Positions 19,141-28,775 of a stretch of DNA of 61,505 nucleotides are shown in pieces. The stretch comes from Muricoccus harenae. GTDB lineage: Bacteria; Pseudomonadota; Alphaproteobacteria; Acetobacterales; Acetobacteraceae. The stretch lies in contig NZ_WWDL01000032.1 in assembly GCF_009848505.1 (NCBI RefSeq), forward strand, positions 6,211 to 67,715, in the 5' to 3' direction. Position 1 is the first letter of the stretch. Each line of letters starts with the position of its first letter. The notes below the pieces were generated by a model that was not told the DNA's origin, did no database searches, and saw only the letters and a program-made list of their open reading frames with translations. The position numbers and the translations under genes are program-made.

Positions 19141-19208
19141 CCGCCCGATCGAGGCCTTCGTTCCACCGAGGATTGACGTTCCGGGCAGGCGACCGGGTTC
19201 CCCCCGCT

Positions 19209-19646
19209 TTATGCCTCCCGGAACTGGGCAGGATCCTCGATGCCGAGCTCGGCGCCCTTGGCGTCGAAGGCCGCCTCGTAGACCTGCGTCAGGCGGCTCT
19301 TGGGTGCCACGCCGCCGTTTCCCTCTCCCGACAGATCCGACAGGGCGAGCACGTCAGCCTCGATGGCGATGGCCATCATATGGGATGCCTGCGCCGCCAG
19401 GCCTGCCGAGTGCATCGTCTCCACCGCCAGCTTCGCCTCAGCGATAGCGAGTTGCCGCTCAAGCTCCGCGGCTTGCCGTTCCGCAACGTCAGCCCGTCGC
19501 TCCTGCTCCATAAGGGCGGCTCGCAGCTCCTCCATCTTCGCGGCCATGTCGCGTACGGCCTGATCCAGGCGGTTCAGGGGGAGGCGTTCAAGACCGTTGG
19601 AGGCGCCCTTCGGGGAAGGGATCGTTGCGGCTTGGGGCTCGGGCAT
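19209..19646 (-). CDS. Hypothetical coiled-coil protein
   Basis: 145 aa from the ATG at 19646; an alternative upstream start at 19721 is possible. Residues about 20-90 form a long amphipathic helix rich in Glu, Ala, Arg and Leu (LDQAVRDMAAKMEELRAAL, VAERQAAELERQLAIAEAKL), a probable coiled coil. The tail is KSRLTQVYEAAFDAKGAELG. No family is recognised, and there is no signal peptide. It lies directly downstream of the next small gene on the same strand, with a phage terminase relic beyond it. Confidence 0.5.
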   Translation of the reverse strand: MPEPQAATIPSPKGASNGLERLPLNRLDQAVRDMAAKMEELRAALMEQERRADVAERQAAELERQLAIAEAKLAVETMHSAGLAAQASHMMAIAIEADVLALSDLSGEGNGGVAPKSRLTQVYEAAFDAKGAELGIEDPAQFREA

Positions 19647-19724
19647 CGGAACTCGCTGGGCCAGGAAGGCGCCACCCATAGTTCGGTCTGGCCGGACAGG
19701 AAATGCTGGGCAGGCCCGCACCTC

Positions 19725-19943
19725 CTAGCGGTTGGCAGCCTTGTGGGTGCCGACGTTCTCGTGCCACTCGACCGGCATCCCATCCCAGAAGGTGATCTGC
19801 TTCCCTGCCCACTTTCGCCGGACATAGACGTGGAATGCGTCGGGTGAGGCCTCGACGTAGCCGGACTTCCCGTCGGTCAGCCGCAGATGAAGGGCCAACT
19901 GCTCTGCCTGCTCCTTCATGTACGCGTCATCCGAGTCGCTCAT
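19725..19943 (-). CDS. Small hypothetical protein
   Basis: 72 aa from the ATG at 19943, chosen because GGGAGG lies 5 nt upstream; an earlier ATG at 19964 has no such site. The sequence is acidic at the N-terminus (MSDSDDAYMKEQAEQL) and then has an alternating pattern suggesting a small alpha/beta fold (DAFHVYVRRKWAGKQITFWD). No family recognised. Probably cotranscribed with the coiled-coil gene 78 nt downstream. Confidence 0.5.
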   Translation of the reverse strand: MSDSDDAYMKEQAEQLALHLRLTDGKSGYVEASPDAFHVYVRRKWAGKQITFWDGMPVEWHENVGTHKAANR

Positions 19944-20176
19944 CGGGAGCCTCCCATGGGTCATGTTCCAGTCTGCCCCGGAACCGCCGCCGGGCGGAGG
20001 GGTTTCCTGTCCGCCACAAGGGAGGCGGACCGCTTGCCAAGCGCCACATCAAGCGGATCGCGGCGGGACCAGGCACCGGCCGTCCTCTGGCGCGGCCCCG
20101 GTACGGGCAGCTTGGGGTAATGCGCGTCAATGGTGGGGCCGCTGGTGGTGCTGTTCTTCCGGTGCCTCACCTGATG

Positions 20177-21253
20177 TCAGGTGAAGTAGAGCACTCGCGC
20201 CTGCGGCAGGTGGCGAGCGACGCTCGCTTCCAGGCCCGCGCGCAGCTCGGCCATCAGCGCCTTGGGGAAGACGTACTTGGCCGAGCCGAACTTGGTGAGC
20301 TTTCGGCTGCGCTGCGCCGGGTCCATCTCCAGACCGCTGCCGGGGTACCAGCCCTGGAGCACCTCCCGCGAGCCCTCGGTGAAGCGGTGGGTGATGAGTT
20401 CCACCGTCAGGTCGGGGTCCGGCGCGCCTTCCAGAGCGGTCGCGCAATCTGCCAGCAGGACGTCGTAGGCCTCCCGCCAGCCCGGCAGGTTCAGGAGGGG
20501 CGCGACGGTGAGGCCGATGCGGTAGCCAGCCATGGCGGCCTGCCGCATGGCGTAAAGCCGGCTCCGCACGCGCGGCGCCCCGCCCTCGAAGCGCTCCGTC
20601 CCGCGCGCATTGACGGAGAAGCGGATGCGCGTGCGGCGGCTGTGCGGCAGGTCCAGCAGGGGGGCGATGGCGTCGTATTTCGTGGTGAAGCGGAGCTGCG
20701 CCTCGGCCTCACAGGCGCCGAAGAAGCGGATCGTCTCGGCCAGGCTGCCGGTGATGTGCTCGATACCCAGGGGATCGGTGTAGCAGGAGGCCTCGAAGGT
20801 CGTGCCTTCTGCCACGCGGGCGGCATTGCGGGAGGTGACCTGGCCCTGGCCCAGCAACGGCGGCAAGGCGGCCAGGATCTCCGGCAAGTTGGCGTAGGCG
20901 CGGATGATGGGCGGGCCGGCGAGGGAGCCTGCGAGGTAGCAGTACGCGCAATGGGCCGGGCAGCCCTCGGCCAGGTCGAAGCGCCAGTCGGCGCTGGGCG
21001 GGATGGGCTGCGGCTTGCGGCGGCTGGGGGAGGCGACGACGACGGCCATGGTCGTCTTGGCGTCGCGGTAGGTGTTGGGCAGGCCGGTCAGGCGGTCGGC
21101 CTTCAGCCGCACCACTTCGGCCCCCAGCGCTGCAGCGCGGTCCGCCATGGTCGCGCCTTGCGGCCAGGAGAGGGCCGAGGGGGTGATGAGCAGGCGCTTT
21201 GGCTTCCAGAGCGGGTGGGCGCGGGCAGGGACCTCCAGCATGTCAGAAGGCAT
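20177..21253 (-). CDS. Spore-photoproduct-lyase-like radical SAM protein (second of pair)
   Basis: 358 aa. The radical SAM cluster motif is CPAHCAYCYL (C-x3-C-x2-C) at about residue 98, in the SPL-like context FDLAEGCPAHCAYCYLAGSL, followed by TSRNAARVAEGTTFEASCYT and RFTTKYDAI. SPL enzymes repair spore photoproduct with a 4Fe-4S/SAM radical. This host is not a spore former, so the substrate is probably another thymine lesion or nucleic acid. The start overlaps the upstream SPL-like gene by 11 nt; an ATG at 21241 would leave a 1-nt gap. The two are translationally linked. Confidence 0.8.
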   Translation of the reverse strand: MPSDMLEVPARAHPLWKPKRLLITPSALSWPQGATMADRAAALGAEVVRLKADRLTGLPNTYRDAKTTMAVVVASPSRRKPQPIPPSADWRFDLAEGCPAHCAYCYLAGSLAGPPIIRAYANLPEILAALPPLLGQGQVTSRNAARVAEGTTFEASCYTDPLGIEHITGSLAETIRFFGACEAEAQLRFTTKYDAIAPLLDLPHSRRTRIRFSVNARGTERFEGGAPRVRSRLYAMRQAAMAGYRIGLTVAPLLNLPGWREAYDVLLADCATALEGAPDPDLTVELITHRFTEGSREVLQGWYPGSGLEMDPAQRSRKLTKFGSAKYVFPKALMAELRAGLEASVARHLPQARVLYFT

Positions 21254-22298
21254 AGCGTACCCGGCAATAGGGCATACGGGCGGCCAGCAGGTCCTTGAAG
21301 CGCTGTAGCCAGCGGCCTTTCCAGCCGGTGCGGTAGCGCAGGTTCACGCCGCCGCTTTCGGAGACCTTCTCCTCCTGGATGTCCGGGCGCCAGAGCAGCT
21401 CCTCCGCCTTCGGATGCCAGGCGAGGTTGATCTCATGCAGTTCCCTGTTGTGGGTGAGCATGATGATCTCGGCCGCCAGCTGATCCTTCACGGCGGCAGG
21501 CAGTATGTCGTCCAGCTCCTCGAACAGCGCACCCCACTCCGCCTCCCACCCCTCACGCAGCACGACGGGAGAGAAGTTCAGGTGCATTTCGTAGCCGGCG
21601 CGGTGGAGGTCCGGGATGGCGGCGATGCGCTCGGCCACGGGGGAGGTGCGGACATCCAGCAGCTTCGCCAGGTCGGGCGGCATGAGGGACATGCGGATGC
21701 GCGTGCGGCCCCTCGGGTCGTAGCCCAGGAGATCCGGGTTCACCCACTTCGTCGCGAAGCTGCCCTTCGCGTCTGGCAGGGTGCGGAACAGGGAGACGAG
21801 GTCCCGCACGTTGTCGGAGATGGCAGCGTCCACGGAGAGATCGCCATTCTCGCCGAGGTCGTAGACCCAGGAATGCGGGTCCACCTGGTTCGGCACCGTC
21901 TTTGAGCCCTGGCGCGCCGCGTGGCGGGCGGTGGCGGCCAGCATCGCCTCGATGTTGACGAAGACGCTGATGGGATTCGCGTGCCCCTTGCGCCGGGCGA
22001 CATAGCAGTAGGCGCAGGCCATGGCGCAGCCGTTGGAGGAGGAGGGCGCGATGAAGTCCGCGCTGCGGCCGTTGGGGCGGAAGGTCAGGCCCTTTTTCAC
22101 GCCGAGCACCAGGGCCTGCCGCTTGGCGGCCAGGTAGTCGCCGGGATCGCCCTCCCGCAGCTCCGGGATGCGCCAATGGGAGGCGACCGGGATGCGCTCG
22201 GCCTCTGGGAAGCGAGCGAGGATCTCCCGTCCGCGGGCGTGCTCCTCCACGGCGGGTTCGAGGTAGATTCGGGCGATGTCGAGTGGGAGGGCGGCCAT
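21243..22298 (-). CDS. Spore-photoproduct-lyase family radical SAM protein (first of pair)
   Basis: 351 aa. It has the SPL-like N-terminal part (LDIARIYLEPAVEEHARG), then FIAPSSSNGCAMACAYCYVA with the C-x3-C-x2-C radical SAM motif, VFVNIEAML and KWVNPDLLGYDPRGRTRIR. It follows the length and order of SPL-family proteins of non-sporulating alphaproteobacteria. It should use a 4Fe-4S cluster and SAM to generate a 5'-deoxyadenosyl radical. It is followed immediately by a second SPL-like gene, so the pair may form a complex or work in sequence. No photolyase or LexA-type site is apparent beside it. Confidence 0.83.
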   Translation of the reverse strand: MAALPLDIARIYLEPAVEEHARGREILARFPEAERIPVASHWRIPELREGDPGDYLAAKRQALVLGVKKGLTFRPNGRSADFIAPSSSNGCAMACAYCYVARRKGHANPISVFVNIEAMLAATARHAARQGSKTVPNQVDPHSWVYDLGENGDLSVDAAISDNVRDLVSLFRTLPDAKGSFATKWVNPDLLGYDPRGRTRIRMSLMPPDLAKLLDVRTSPVAERIAAIPDLHRAGYEMHLNFSPVVLREGWEAEWGALFEELDDILPAAVKDQLAAEIIMLTHNRELHEINLAWHPKAEELLWRPDIQEEKVSESGGVNLRYRTGWKGRWLQRFKDLLAARMPYCRVRYAF

Positions 22299-22454
22299 CC
22301 ACGCGAGATGTGGGGACTCCGCCCGGGCTTCCCAGGGGGCAGGTCAGGCCCCCGGCAGCATCAGGATCCGCTTTTCCGTCCCGGTCGGGTACGCGCATCG
22401 CGGTCGGGAATGCTGGCCGGGTGCGGCCCGCCACCTGCCTCCCCGCCGCGCGAC

Positions 22455-22745
22455 CTGGGCAGGCGTGCCTCCAGCGTGATGTTGGTGAAGAAGCTGCCAG
22501 GTACACGCATGGCGAAGGCCTTCAACACACTGCCGGCCGCGCTGCTGGCGCAGGACCCGCGGCGCGAAAGAGGAAATCGTGTCATCTTCCTCCCGGGTAA
22601 TGACGAAGGGGCGATGGCGGAGGTGACGCTGGTGCGTCAACTCGGCTCTGCGCCGGTGCCACTCGGCACGCTCGAGACCGGCGGCATGCTGATGCAGCTC
22701 GGTGGTGCGCTGATGGTCCGTGACCTGATCCACTACGGCCGAAAC
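22455..22745 (+). pseudogene. Remnant of an NADP-oxidoreductase/F420-dependent-type dinucleotide-binding protein
   Basis: The translation VMLVKKLPGTRMAKAFNTL, then LLAQDPRRERGNRVIFLPGN, AEVTLVRQLGSAPVPLGTLE and MLMQLGGALMVRDLIHYGR matches the C-terminal half of NAD-binding oxidoreductases related to F420-dependent NADP reductase. The N-terminal Rossmann half is absent and the frame runs on without its own stop. The rest of 22299-22939 holds nothing further I can support. Confidence 0.6.
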
Positions 22746-22888
22746 TCGAGACCGGGACATGACAGTCGCGACCGAGCTGCTGACGGCCGGTCGTCCGATG
22801 AACCGGGCGGTGAGTGCTTTCGTGAAGCTGGTGCGTGCGGTGCGCTGGGAGGGTGGACGCATCGCCTCGGCGACGTGACAGGCGTCGC

Positions 22889-22916
22889 ACCCGGCCGCCC
22901 TGGGGGGCGGCCGGGT
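22889..22916 (-). terminator. Hairpin downstream of the small exported repeat protein
   Basis: Perfect 11-bp GC-rich stem (ACCCGGCCGCC and its complement) with a 6-nt loop, 24 nt past the stop of the minus-strand gene. No clear U-run follows. Confidence 0.6.
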
Positions 22917-22939
22917 TCGCGTCGGGCAGGCGTGAGGGT

Positions 22940-23227
22940 TCAGCTGCCCTGGGAGGTGAAGTCGAACGCGCCGATGACGCCGGCCAGCGGCGTGCGGCCG
23001 GAGGCGGAGGGCGAGGCGGTGGGGCCGGCGACATACTGGTCGTCACCACCGGCATACCGGTTCTGCACCGCGAAGTAGGAGCCGGCGAGCGGGGTGCGGC
23101 CCCCGACCTGGCTCCAGGACTGCGAGGCGGTGGGGCCGGAGATGTAGTCGCCCTCGGCGAAGGAGGGGCCGCCCTCGCCACCGACCAGGGCAGTGGCGAG
23201 GGCGGCAATGGTGAGTATCTTGCGCAT
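22940..23227 (-). CDS. Small exported protein with internal GPTAS/GRTPLAG repeat
   Basis: 95 aa. It starts with a signal peptide (MRKILTIAALATALVGGE, cleavage near SFAEG). The mature part contains the pattern GPTASQ...GRTPLAGSYF and again GPTASP...GRTPLAGVIG, an internal repeat of about 37 residues rich in Gly, Ser and Ala. No family recognised; function unknown. GAAGGA lies 8 nt before the ATG at 23227. It stands alone, with a strong hairpin downstream. Confidence 0.65.
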   Translation of the reverse strand: MRKILTIAALATALVGGEGGPSFAEGDYISGPTASQSWSQVGGRTPLAGSYFAVQNRYAGGDDQYVAGPTASPSASGRTPLAGVIGAFDFTSQGS

Positions 23228-23497
23228 GGCGGGGGTTCCTTCTCTGTCTGGGTGGTGCGGCTCGGTGCCGCAGTGATGGATAGGACGAGGCGGGGATGGC
23301 CGGCTGTTCCCCCCGGCACACCGCGTCACGCCCTCATCGGCCTGCTGCGGGACATGGCCGGGTATCCACCCGCGCTGGCCGTCTGCTCCGGACTCTCCTT
23401 CCTGGCGGCGCTGACAGTCATCCGGCGTCCTGGCGGTAGGAGCAGGCGGCGGCAGAGGCGCGGCATCCTTGTGCGGGCCTGATCCCGCCAGCACGGC

Positions 23498-24946
23498 TCA
23501 CCCCTGGCTGGGGCGGACGATCCGATAGGGCAGAAGGCCGCGCTCCGCCGTGCCGACATCCAGCCGGTGCCCCACCGGCGGCATGGCCCGGTGACGGCAA
23601 TCCCCACGCTCACAGGCCCGGCAGCCCGGGCCAATCGGCACGGGCAGCCGCTGATCCGCCAGGGCGATACCGGCTGAATAAACCAGCTGATCGGCATGTC
23701 CGATCTCGCAGCCCAGCCCGACTGCTCCCTCCCGCGGCTGGTTGAGGAAGGAGCCCCCGCTGCCGACGGTGCGCGCAATGCACAGATGCGTCACCCCGTC
23801 GGGCGTGCGGGCGAGCTGCGTCAGGATGCGGCCCGGCTGGGCAAAGGCCTGGTGGACGTTCCACAGGGGGCAGGCGCCGCCGAACAGCGCGAAGTGGAAG
23901 CGCGTGGCGCTGGAGCGCTTCGAGACATTGCCGGCCACATCGACCTTGAGGAAATAGAAGGGCACGCCCTCCTGCCCCGGCCGCTGCAGCGTGCTGAGGC
24001 GGTGGCACACCTGCTCGAAGGAAGCGCTGAAGCGGCGCTGCATCCGCTCCACGTCGTGTCGCAATTCCCGCGCGGCGGCATGAAAGCGGCCATAGGGCAG
24101 CATCAGCGCGCCCGCGTAGTAATTGGCGAGGCCTACCCTCGCCAGGGCACGCGCATCGGGGCCCGATAACGGTGCGCCGGCCACGATGCGGTCGATCGTC
24201 TCGCCCTGCCCCAGCAGACCCACGACATGGGCAAGGTAGAAGAGGCGGCTCTCGGCCGCCATTTCCTCGGCCAGCAGCAGGCGGCGGGTGTCGCGGTCCA
24301 GGCGCCAGAGCACGCCGGTTTCCCGTTCGTCTCCGGAGGCTTCCGCCACCGAGATGCCGTGCCGCTCCGATAGGTGGTTCCGCAGATCGGCGGACAGGGT
24401 CTGGGAGGAGAAGCCCCTGGTCTCGAAGAGGTGCTCCGCCGCCTCGTCCAGGGCGGGGAAATGGTTGCGCTGGGCCTGTACCCAATCCTGCACCTCGTCA
24501 TAGGGAAGACGGGAGGCCGGGCCCATGGCGACGGCGCCATCGACCAGCCGGGCATGCAGGGCCCGGTGCTCCTCCTCCAGCGCGCGGTAGGCGCGGTGCA
24601 TCGCGAGAAGGCGCGCGGCCACCTCGGGCGCCGCCCGGACGGCAGCATGCACCTCGGCCAGGTCGGGCGGGGCCGTGCCGAACAGGGGATCGGCGAGGGC
24701 CTCGCGCAGGTCGCCCACGCGCCGGAGTTCATCGGTTTCGGCGAAATAGCCGGGGCGGACCTCCAGCGCCTCGCAGAGCCGGTTCATCACCTCGCGCGGG
24801 AGGGGGCGCTGGTCGCGCTCGATCTGGTTCAGATAGGAGGGCGAGAGGCGGAGCAGGGTGGCCAGGGCGACCTGGGTCATGCCGCGGCCCGTGCGCAGGC
24901 GCCGCAGGCGTTCGCCGGCGAAGATCTTGGCGTCCTGGCGCGTCAT
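23498..24946 (-). CDS. ScfR/RamB-type XRE regulator of short-chain acyl metabolism
   Basis: 482 aa from the ATG at 24946, chosen for AGGAG 6 nt upstream; the frame is open to 24988. Residues about 8-70 are an XRE helix-turn-helix ([20 protein letters not shown]). A long middle region with an IrrE-like half follows, then the conserved C-terminal block ([35 protein letters not shown]) of short-chain fatty-acyl regulators such as RamB and MccR. It is divergent from prpD-prpC-prpB, 128 nt away, and should control that operon in response to a propionate-derived acyl-CoA or methylcitrate intermediate. Its binding site is probably the TTCGCAA repeat in the gap. Confidence 0.85.
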   Translation of the reverse strand: MTRQDAKIFAGERLRRLRTGRGMTQVALATLLRLSPSYLNQIERDQRPLPREVMNRLCEALEVRPGYFAETDELRRVGDLREALADPLFGTAPPDLAEVHAAVRAAPEVAARLLAMHRAYRALEEEHRALHARLVDGAVAMGPASRLPYDEVQDWVQAQRNHFPALDEAAEHLFETRGFSSQTLSADLRNHLSERHGISVAEASGDERETGVLWRLDRDTRRLLLAEEMAAESRLFYLAHVVGLLGQGETIDRIVAGAPLSGPDARALARVGLANYYAGALMLPYGRFHAAARELRHDVERMQRRFSASFEQVCHRLSTLQRPGQEGVPFYFLKVDVAGNVSKRSSATRFHFALFGGACPLWNVHQAFAQPGRILTQLARTPDGVTHLCIARTVGSGGSFLNQPREGAVGLGCEIGHADQLVYSAGIALADQRLPVPIGPGCRACERGDCRHRAMPPVGHRLDVGTAERGLLPYRIVRPSQG

Positions 24947-24960
24947 CGGCACTCCTGGCA

Positions 24961-24976
24961 TTCGCAAACTTCGCAA
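24961..24976 (+). promoter_or_regulatory. Candidate operator for the ScfR/RamB-like regulator
   Basis: TTCGCAA occurs twice in tandem (TTCGCAA-AC-TTCGCAA) between the regulator and prpD, and TTCGCA recurs at 25044-25049. The reverse complement (TTGCGAAGTTTGCGAA) resembles RamB-type sites (AACTTTGCAAA). The site is adjacent to the regulator start codon, so autorepression is plausible. Inference from position and similarity. Confidence 0.5.
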
Positions 24977-25074
24977 CACTGGTGCCATGGCGCGGCACGA
25001 ATGAGCAAGATTGCCCCTTCACGCTGCGCGGTGCTGTCGCGATCTTCGCAGTGACCTGGGAGCAAAGGCGCATC

Positions 25075-26589
25075 ATGATCGTCCACGACGTCACCGTTCA
25101 CCCGGAGCGGGACAGGCTGCCGCGCGAAGAGCAGCTGGCCTGGAAGATCGCCGCCGTGGCGACGGACCCGGTGCCGGTGGAACCCGCGGTGGCGGAGATG
25201 ATCGTGAACCGGATCATTGACAATGCGTCGGTGGCGATCGCGGCCATCAACCGCCATCCGGCGGTCACGGCCCGGGCGCAGGCGCTGGCACATCCGCGCC
25301 CGGGCGGCGCCACCCTGCATGGCTGTGGACCCGAGGTGCGGGTGCATGCCGAATGGGCGGCCTGGGCCAATGGCACGGCGGTGCGGGAGCTGGACTTCCA
25401 CGACACCTTCCTGGCCGCCGACTATTCCCATCCGGGCGACAACATCCCGCCCATCCTGGCCGTCGCCCAGCAATGCGGCTGCGACGGGGCGGCGCTGCTG
25501 CGCGGCCTGGCCACGGGCTACGAGATCCAGGTGAACCTCGTCCGCGCGATCTGCCTGCATGAGCACAAGATCGACCATGTCGCGCATCTCGGCCCCTCGG
25601 CCGCGGCGGGAATCGGCACGCTGCTGGGGCTGGACACCGCCATCATCCACCAGGCGGTGCAGCAGGCGCTGCATGTCACCACTGCGACGCGACAGAGCCG
25701 CAAGGGCGAGATCTCCTCCTGGAAGGCCTTCGCGCCCGCCCATGCCGGCAAGCTGGCGGTGGAGGCGGTGGATCGCGCCATGCTCGGCGAGGGCGCGCCA
25801 TCCCCGATCTATGAGGGCGAAGACAGTGTCATCGCCTGGATGCTGGACGGCAAGGATGCGCATTACCGCGTGCCGCTTCCCGCGCCGGGTGAGGCCAAGC
25901 GGGCCATCCTCGACACCTACACCAAGGAGCATTCGGCCGAGTACCAGTCCCAGGCGCTGATCGACCTCGCCTTCCGCATGGGGCGCGGGATCACCGACTG
26001 GGACGCGGTGGAGGAGATCGTGGTGGAGACGAGCCACCACACGCATTACGTGATCGGCACCGGGGCCAACGACCCGCAGAAGATGGACCCGACGGCGTCG
26101 CGCGAGACGCTGGACCATTCGATCATGTACATCCTCGCGGTCGCGTTGCAGGACGGTGCCTGGCACCATGTCCGCTCCTATGCGCCCGAGCGGGCCGCGC
26201 GCCCCGACACGGTGCGGCTGTGGCACAAGATCCGCACGCTCGAGGACCCGAAATGGACGGAGCGCTATCATTCGCGCGACCCGCATGTGAAGGCCTTCGG
26301 CGGTCGGGTGGAGATCCGCATGAAGGATGGCTCCATCATCGCCGATGAGCTGGCGGTCGCGAATGTCCATACGCTCGGCGCCACGCCCTGGGGCCGCGCG
26401 GACTACATCCGCAAGTTCGAGACGCTGACCGAAGACTTGCTCGATCCCGCGGAATCGCGCCGGTTCCTGGAGCTGGTGCAGCGCTTGCCGGAGCTGCGTG
26501 CCGGGGAGCTGACGGGGCTGAACGTGGCCATGCCGGCGGGCCGGCTCGACAGCGCGCGGCTCACCGGTATCTTTGGCCACAAGGCCTGA
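25075..26589 (+). CDS. prpD: 2-methylcitrate dehydratase (MmgE/PrpD family)
   Basis: 504 aa from the ATG at 25075. PrpD dehydrates 2-methylcitrate to 2-methyl-cis-aconitate in the methylcitrate cycle of propionyl-CoA oxidation. It has the MmgE/PrpD landmarks: [40 protein letters not shown] and [13 protein letters not shown]. It is first in the prpD-prpC-prpB operon, 23 nt before prpC. The frame stays open upstream to 24172, but that region is the antisense of the regulator gene, so the start here is the first credible one, with AAAGG 6 nt upstream. Confidence 0.92.
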   Translation: MIVHDVTVHPERDRLPREEQLAWKIAAVATDPVPVEPAVAEMIVNRIIDNASVAIAAINRHPAVTARAQALAHPRPGGATLHGCGPEVRVHAEWAAWANGTAVRELDFHDTFLAADYSHPGDNIPPILAVAQQCGCDGAALLRGLATGYEIQVNLVRAICLHEHKIDHVAHLGPSAAAGIGTLLGLDTAIIHQAVQQALHVTTATRQSRKGEISSWKAFAPAHAGKLAVEAVDRAMLGEGAPSPIYEGEDSVIAWMLDGKDAHYRVPLPAPGEAKRAILDTYTKEHSAEYQSQALIDLAFRMGRGITDWDAVEEIVVETSHHTHYVIGTGANDPQKMDPTASRETLDHSIMYILAVALQDGAWHHVRSYAPERAARPDTVRLWHKIRTLEDPKWTERYHSRDPHVKAFGGRVEIRMKDGSIIADELAVANVHTLGATPWGRADYIRKFETLTEDLLDPAESRRFLELVQRLPELRAGELTGLNVAMPAGRLDSARLTGIFGHKA

Positions 26590-26612
26590 ACACAGGAGAG
26601 GAAGAGAACGCC

Positions 26613-27776
26613 ATGAACGACACGCCGCAGGCCCCGAAGGCCAAGAAGTCCGTCGCCCTCTCCGGCGTTACCGCCGGCAATACCGCCCTCTGCACGGTGG
26701 GCCGCTCGGGCAATGACCTGCATTACCGCGGCTATGACATCCTCGACATCGCGGGGCAGTGCGAGTTCGAGGAGATCGCGCATCTTCTCGTGCACGGCAC
26801 GCTCCCCAGTGAGGCGGAGCTCCGCGGCTACAAGGCCAAACTCCGCTCGCTGCGCGGGCTGCCCGCCTCGGTGAAGGCCTCGCTCGAGGCGCTGCCGGCC
26901 GCCGCGCATCCGATGGACGTGATGCGCACGGGCGTTTCCGCCCTGGGCTGCGCCCTTCCCGAGAAGGAGGACCATGACCCCGCGGCGGCGCGCGACATCG
27001 CCGACCGGCTGATGGCCTCGCTCGGCTCGATGCTGCTCTACTGGTACCACTACGCCCAGAACGGCCGCCGTATCGAGGTGGAGAATGACCAGGACAGCAT
27101 CGGTGGGCATTTCCTGGAGCTGCTGCACGGGCGCTCGCCGCGCGAGAGCTGGGTGCGGGCGATGCACACCTCGCTCAACCTCTATGCCGAGCATGAGTTC
27201 AACGCTTCCACCTTCACCGCGCGGGTGATCGCGGGAACGGGCTCGGATTTGCATTCGGCGATCGTCGGCGGCATCGGCGCGCTGCGCGGGCCGAAGCATG
27301 GCGGCGCCAACGAGGTCGCCTTCGTGGTGCAGAAGCGCTACGACAATCCGGACGAGGCGGAGGCCGATATCCGCCGCCGCGTCGAGGCCAAGGAGGTGGT
27401 GATCGGCTTCGGCCATCCCGTCTACACCATCGCCGATCCGCGCAACGCCATCATCAAGCAGGTGGCGCTGGAGCTGTCCGAGGAGGCTGGCTCGCGCAAG
27501 ATGTACGACATCGCCGAGCGCATTGAGGCGGTGATGGCCGATACCAAGAAGATGTTCGCCAATCTCGATTGGTACTCCGCCGTCTCCTACCACATGATGG
27601 GCGTGCCGACGGAGATGTTCACGCCGCTCTTCGTCATCGCGCGCACCGCCGGATGGAGCGCGCATGTGCTGGAGCAGCGCGCGGATGGCAAGATCATCCG
27701 GCCAGCGGCCAATTACACCGGCCCGGAGCCGCGCGCCTTCGTCCCGCTCGCGCAGCGCGGCCTGGGGGCGCGCTGA
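26613..27776 (+). CDS. prpC: 2-methylcitrate synthase
   Basis: 387 aa. A citrate-synthase-fold enzyme that condenses propionyl-CoA with oxaloacetate. It shows [11 protein letters not shown], the substrate-site region [13 protein letters not shown] and [15 protein letters not shown] with the catalytic His/Arg set. The length is that of PrpC rather than type I citrate synthase (about 430 aa), and the position between prpD and prpB confirms the assignment. AGGAGAGG precedes the ATG. The stop overlaps the ATG of prpB by one base. Confidence 0.93.
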   Translation: MNDTPQAPKAKKSVALSGVTAGNTALCTVGRSGNDLHYRGYDILDIAGQCEFEEIAHLLVHGTLPSEAELRGYKAKLRSLRGLPASVKASLEALPAAAHPMDVMRTGVSALGCALPEKEDHDPAAARDIADRLMASLGSMLLYWYHYAQNGRRIEVENDQDSIGGHFLELLHGRSPRESWVRAMHTSLNLYAEHEFNASTFTARVIAGTGSDLHSAIVGGIGALRGPKHGGANEVAFVVQKRYDNPDEAEADIRRRVEAKEVVIGFGHPVYTIADPRNAIIKQVALELSEEAGSRKMYDIAERIEAVMADTKKMFANLDWYSAVSYHMMGVPTEMFTPLFVIARTAGWSAHVLEQRADGKIIRPAANYTGPEPRAFVPLAQRGLGAR

Positions 27777-28696
27777 TGCCCTATGTGATTGGAGAGGACC
27801 TGCCGGAGGCGCCGGCGGGGGTGCGGTTTCGCGCGCTGCTGGAGCGGCCGGGCATTCTGCGGCTGCCGGGGGCGCAGACGGGCATGGCGGCGCTGCTGGC
27901 CAGGCGGGCGGGGTTCGAGGCGCTCTACATGTCAGGCGCGGCCATGTCGGCCGGCATGGGCCTGCCCGATCTCGGCATGATCACGGTCGATGATGTCTGC
28001 TGGCACATCCGCCAGGTGGCGCGCGCCTCTGGCCTGCCGGTGCTGGTGGATGGCGACACCGGCTATGGCGAGGCGCTGAATGTCATGCACATGGTCCGCG
28101 CCTTCGAGGAGGCCGGCGCGGGGGCGGTGCATCTGGAGGACCAGCTGCTGCCCAAGAAATGCGGGCATCTGAACGACAAGAAGCTGGCCGACCCACATGA
28201 CATGGCCGCCAAGGTGGCCGCCGCCCGCAAGGCGCGGCGCCACCTCACCCTCATCGCCCGCACCGATGCGGCGGCGAGCGAGGGCATGGACGGGGCAGTG
28301 GCGCGGGCCAAGCTCTATCTCGAGGCCGGGGCGGACGCGATCTTCCCGGAAGCGCTGACCACGGCCGAGATGTTCCGCGAATTCGCCCGGCGCATGCCCG
28401 GCGTGAAGCTCCTGGCCAACATGACCGAGTTCGGCCGCACGCCCTTCTTCACGGACCAGGAGTTCGAGGCCATGGGCTATGCCATGGTGATCTGGCCGGT
28501 CTCGGCGCTCCGGGTGGCCAACCGCGCCATGGAGGAGCTCTACGCCGCCATCCAGCGGGACGGCGGCACCCAGGGCATGGTCGAGCGCATGCAAACCCGC
28601 GCCCAGCTCTACGAAACCATCGGCTACCACGACTACGAGGCCCTCGACGCCTCCCTCGTTAAAACCATCATCCCCGAGGGAATGCCACAACGATGA
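27776..28696 (+). CDS. prpB: Methylisocitrate lyase
   Basis: 306 aa. It splits 2-methylisocitrate into pyruvate and succinate, the last step of the methylcitrate cycle. The family signature LPKKCGHLNDKKL carries the catalytic Cys of the isocitrate-lyase superfamily; GDTGYGE and VHLEDQ give the Mg-binding acidic residues. The start ATG overlaps the prpC stop (TGATG), so the three genes are one operon ending in the hairpin at 28703-28732. Confidence 0.93.
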   Translation: MPYVIGEDLPEAPAGVRFRALLERPGILRLPGAQTGMAALLARRAGFEALYMSGAAMSAGMGLPDLGMITVDDVCWHIRQVARASGLPVLVDGDTGYGEALNVMHMVRAFEEAGAGAVHLEDQLLPKKCGHLNDKKLADPHDMAAKVAAARKARRHLTLIARTDAAASEGMDGAVARAKLYLEAGADAIFPEALTTAEMFREFARRMPGVKLLANMTEFGRTPFFTDQEFEAMGYAMVIWPVSALRVANRAMEELYAAIQRDGGTQGMVERMQTRAQLYETIGYHDYEALDASLVKTIIPEGMPQR

Positions 28697-28702
28697 GGCG
28701 AC

Positions 28703-28732
28703 GCCGGGCGGGACGCAGGCGTCCCGCCCGGC
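28703..28732 (+). terminator. Operon-end hairpin after prpB
   Basis: A 13-bp perfect stem (GCCGGGCGGGACG and complement) with a 4-nt loop, 7 nt past the prpB stop. It lacks a U-run. The convergent hemW ends 174 nt further on. Confidence 0.65.
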
Positions 28733-28775
28733 ACCCCAGGAGCTTGCGTGTCAGCCGGGGCCGGATGCCGCCTTC

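Noticed and set aside
22757-22878. Small frame beginning MTVATELLTAGRP
   Set aside because: About 40 codons with no ribosome-binding site and no family; treated as part of the decayed oxidoreductase region.
24172-25074. Upstream extension of prpD
   Set aside because: This stretch is antisense to the regulator gene, Arg/Pro-rich, and prpD homology begins at 25075.
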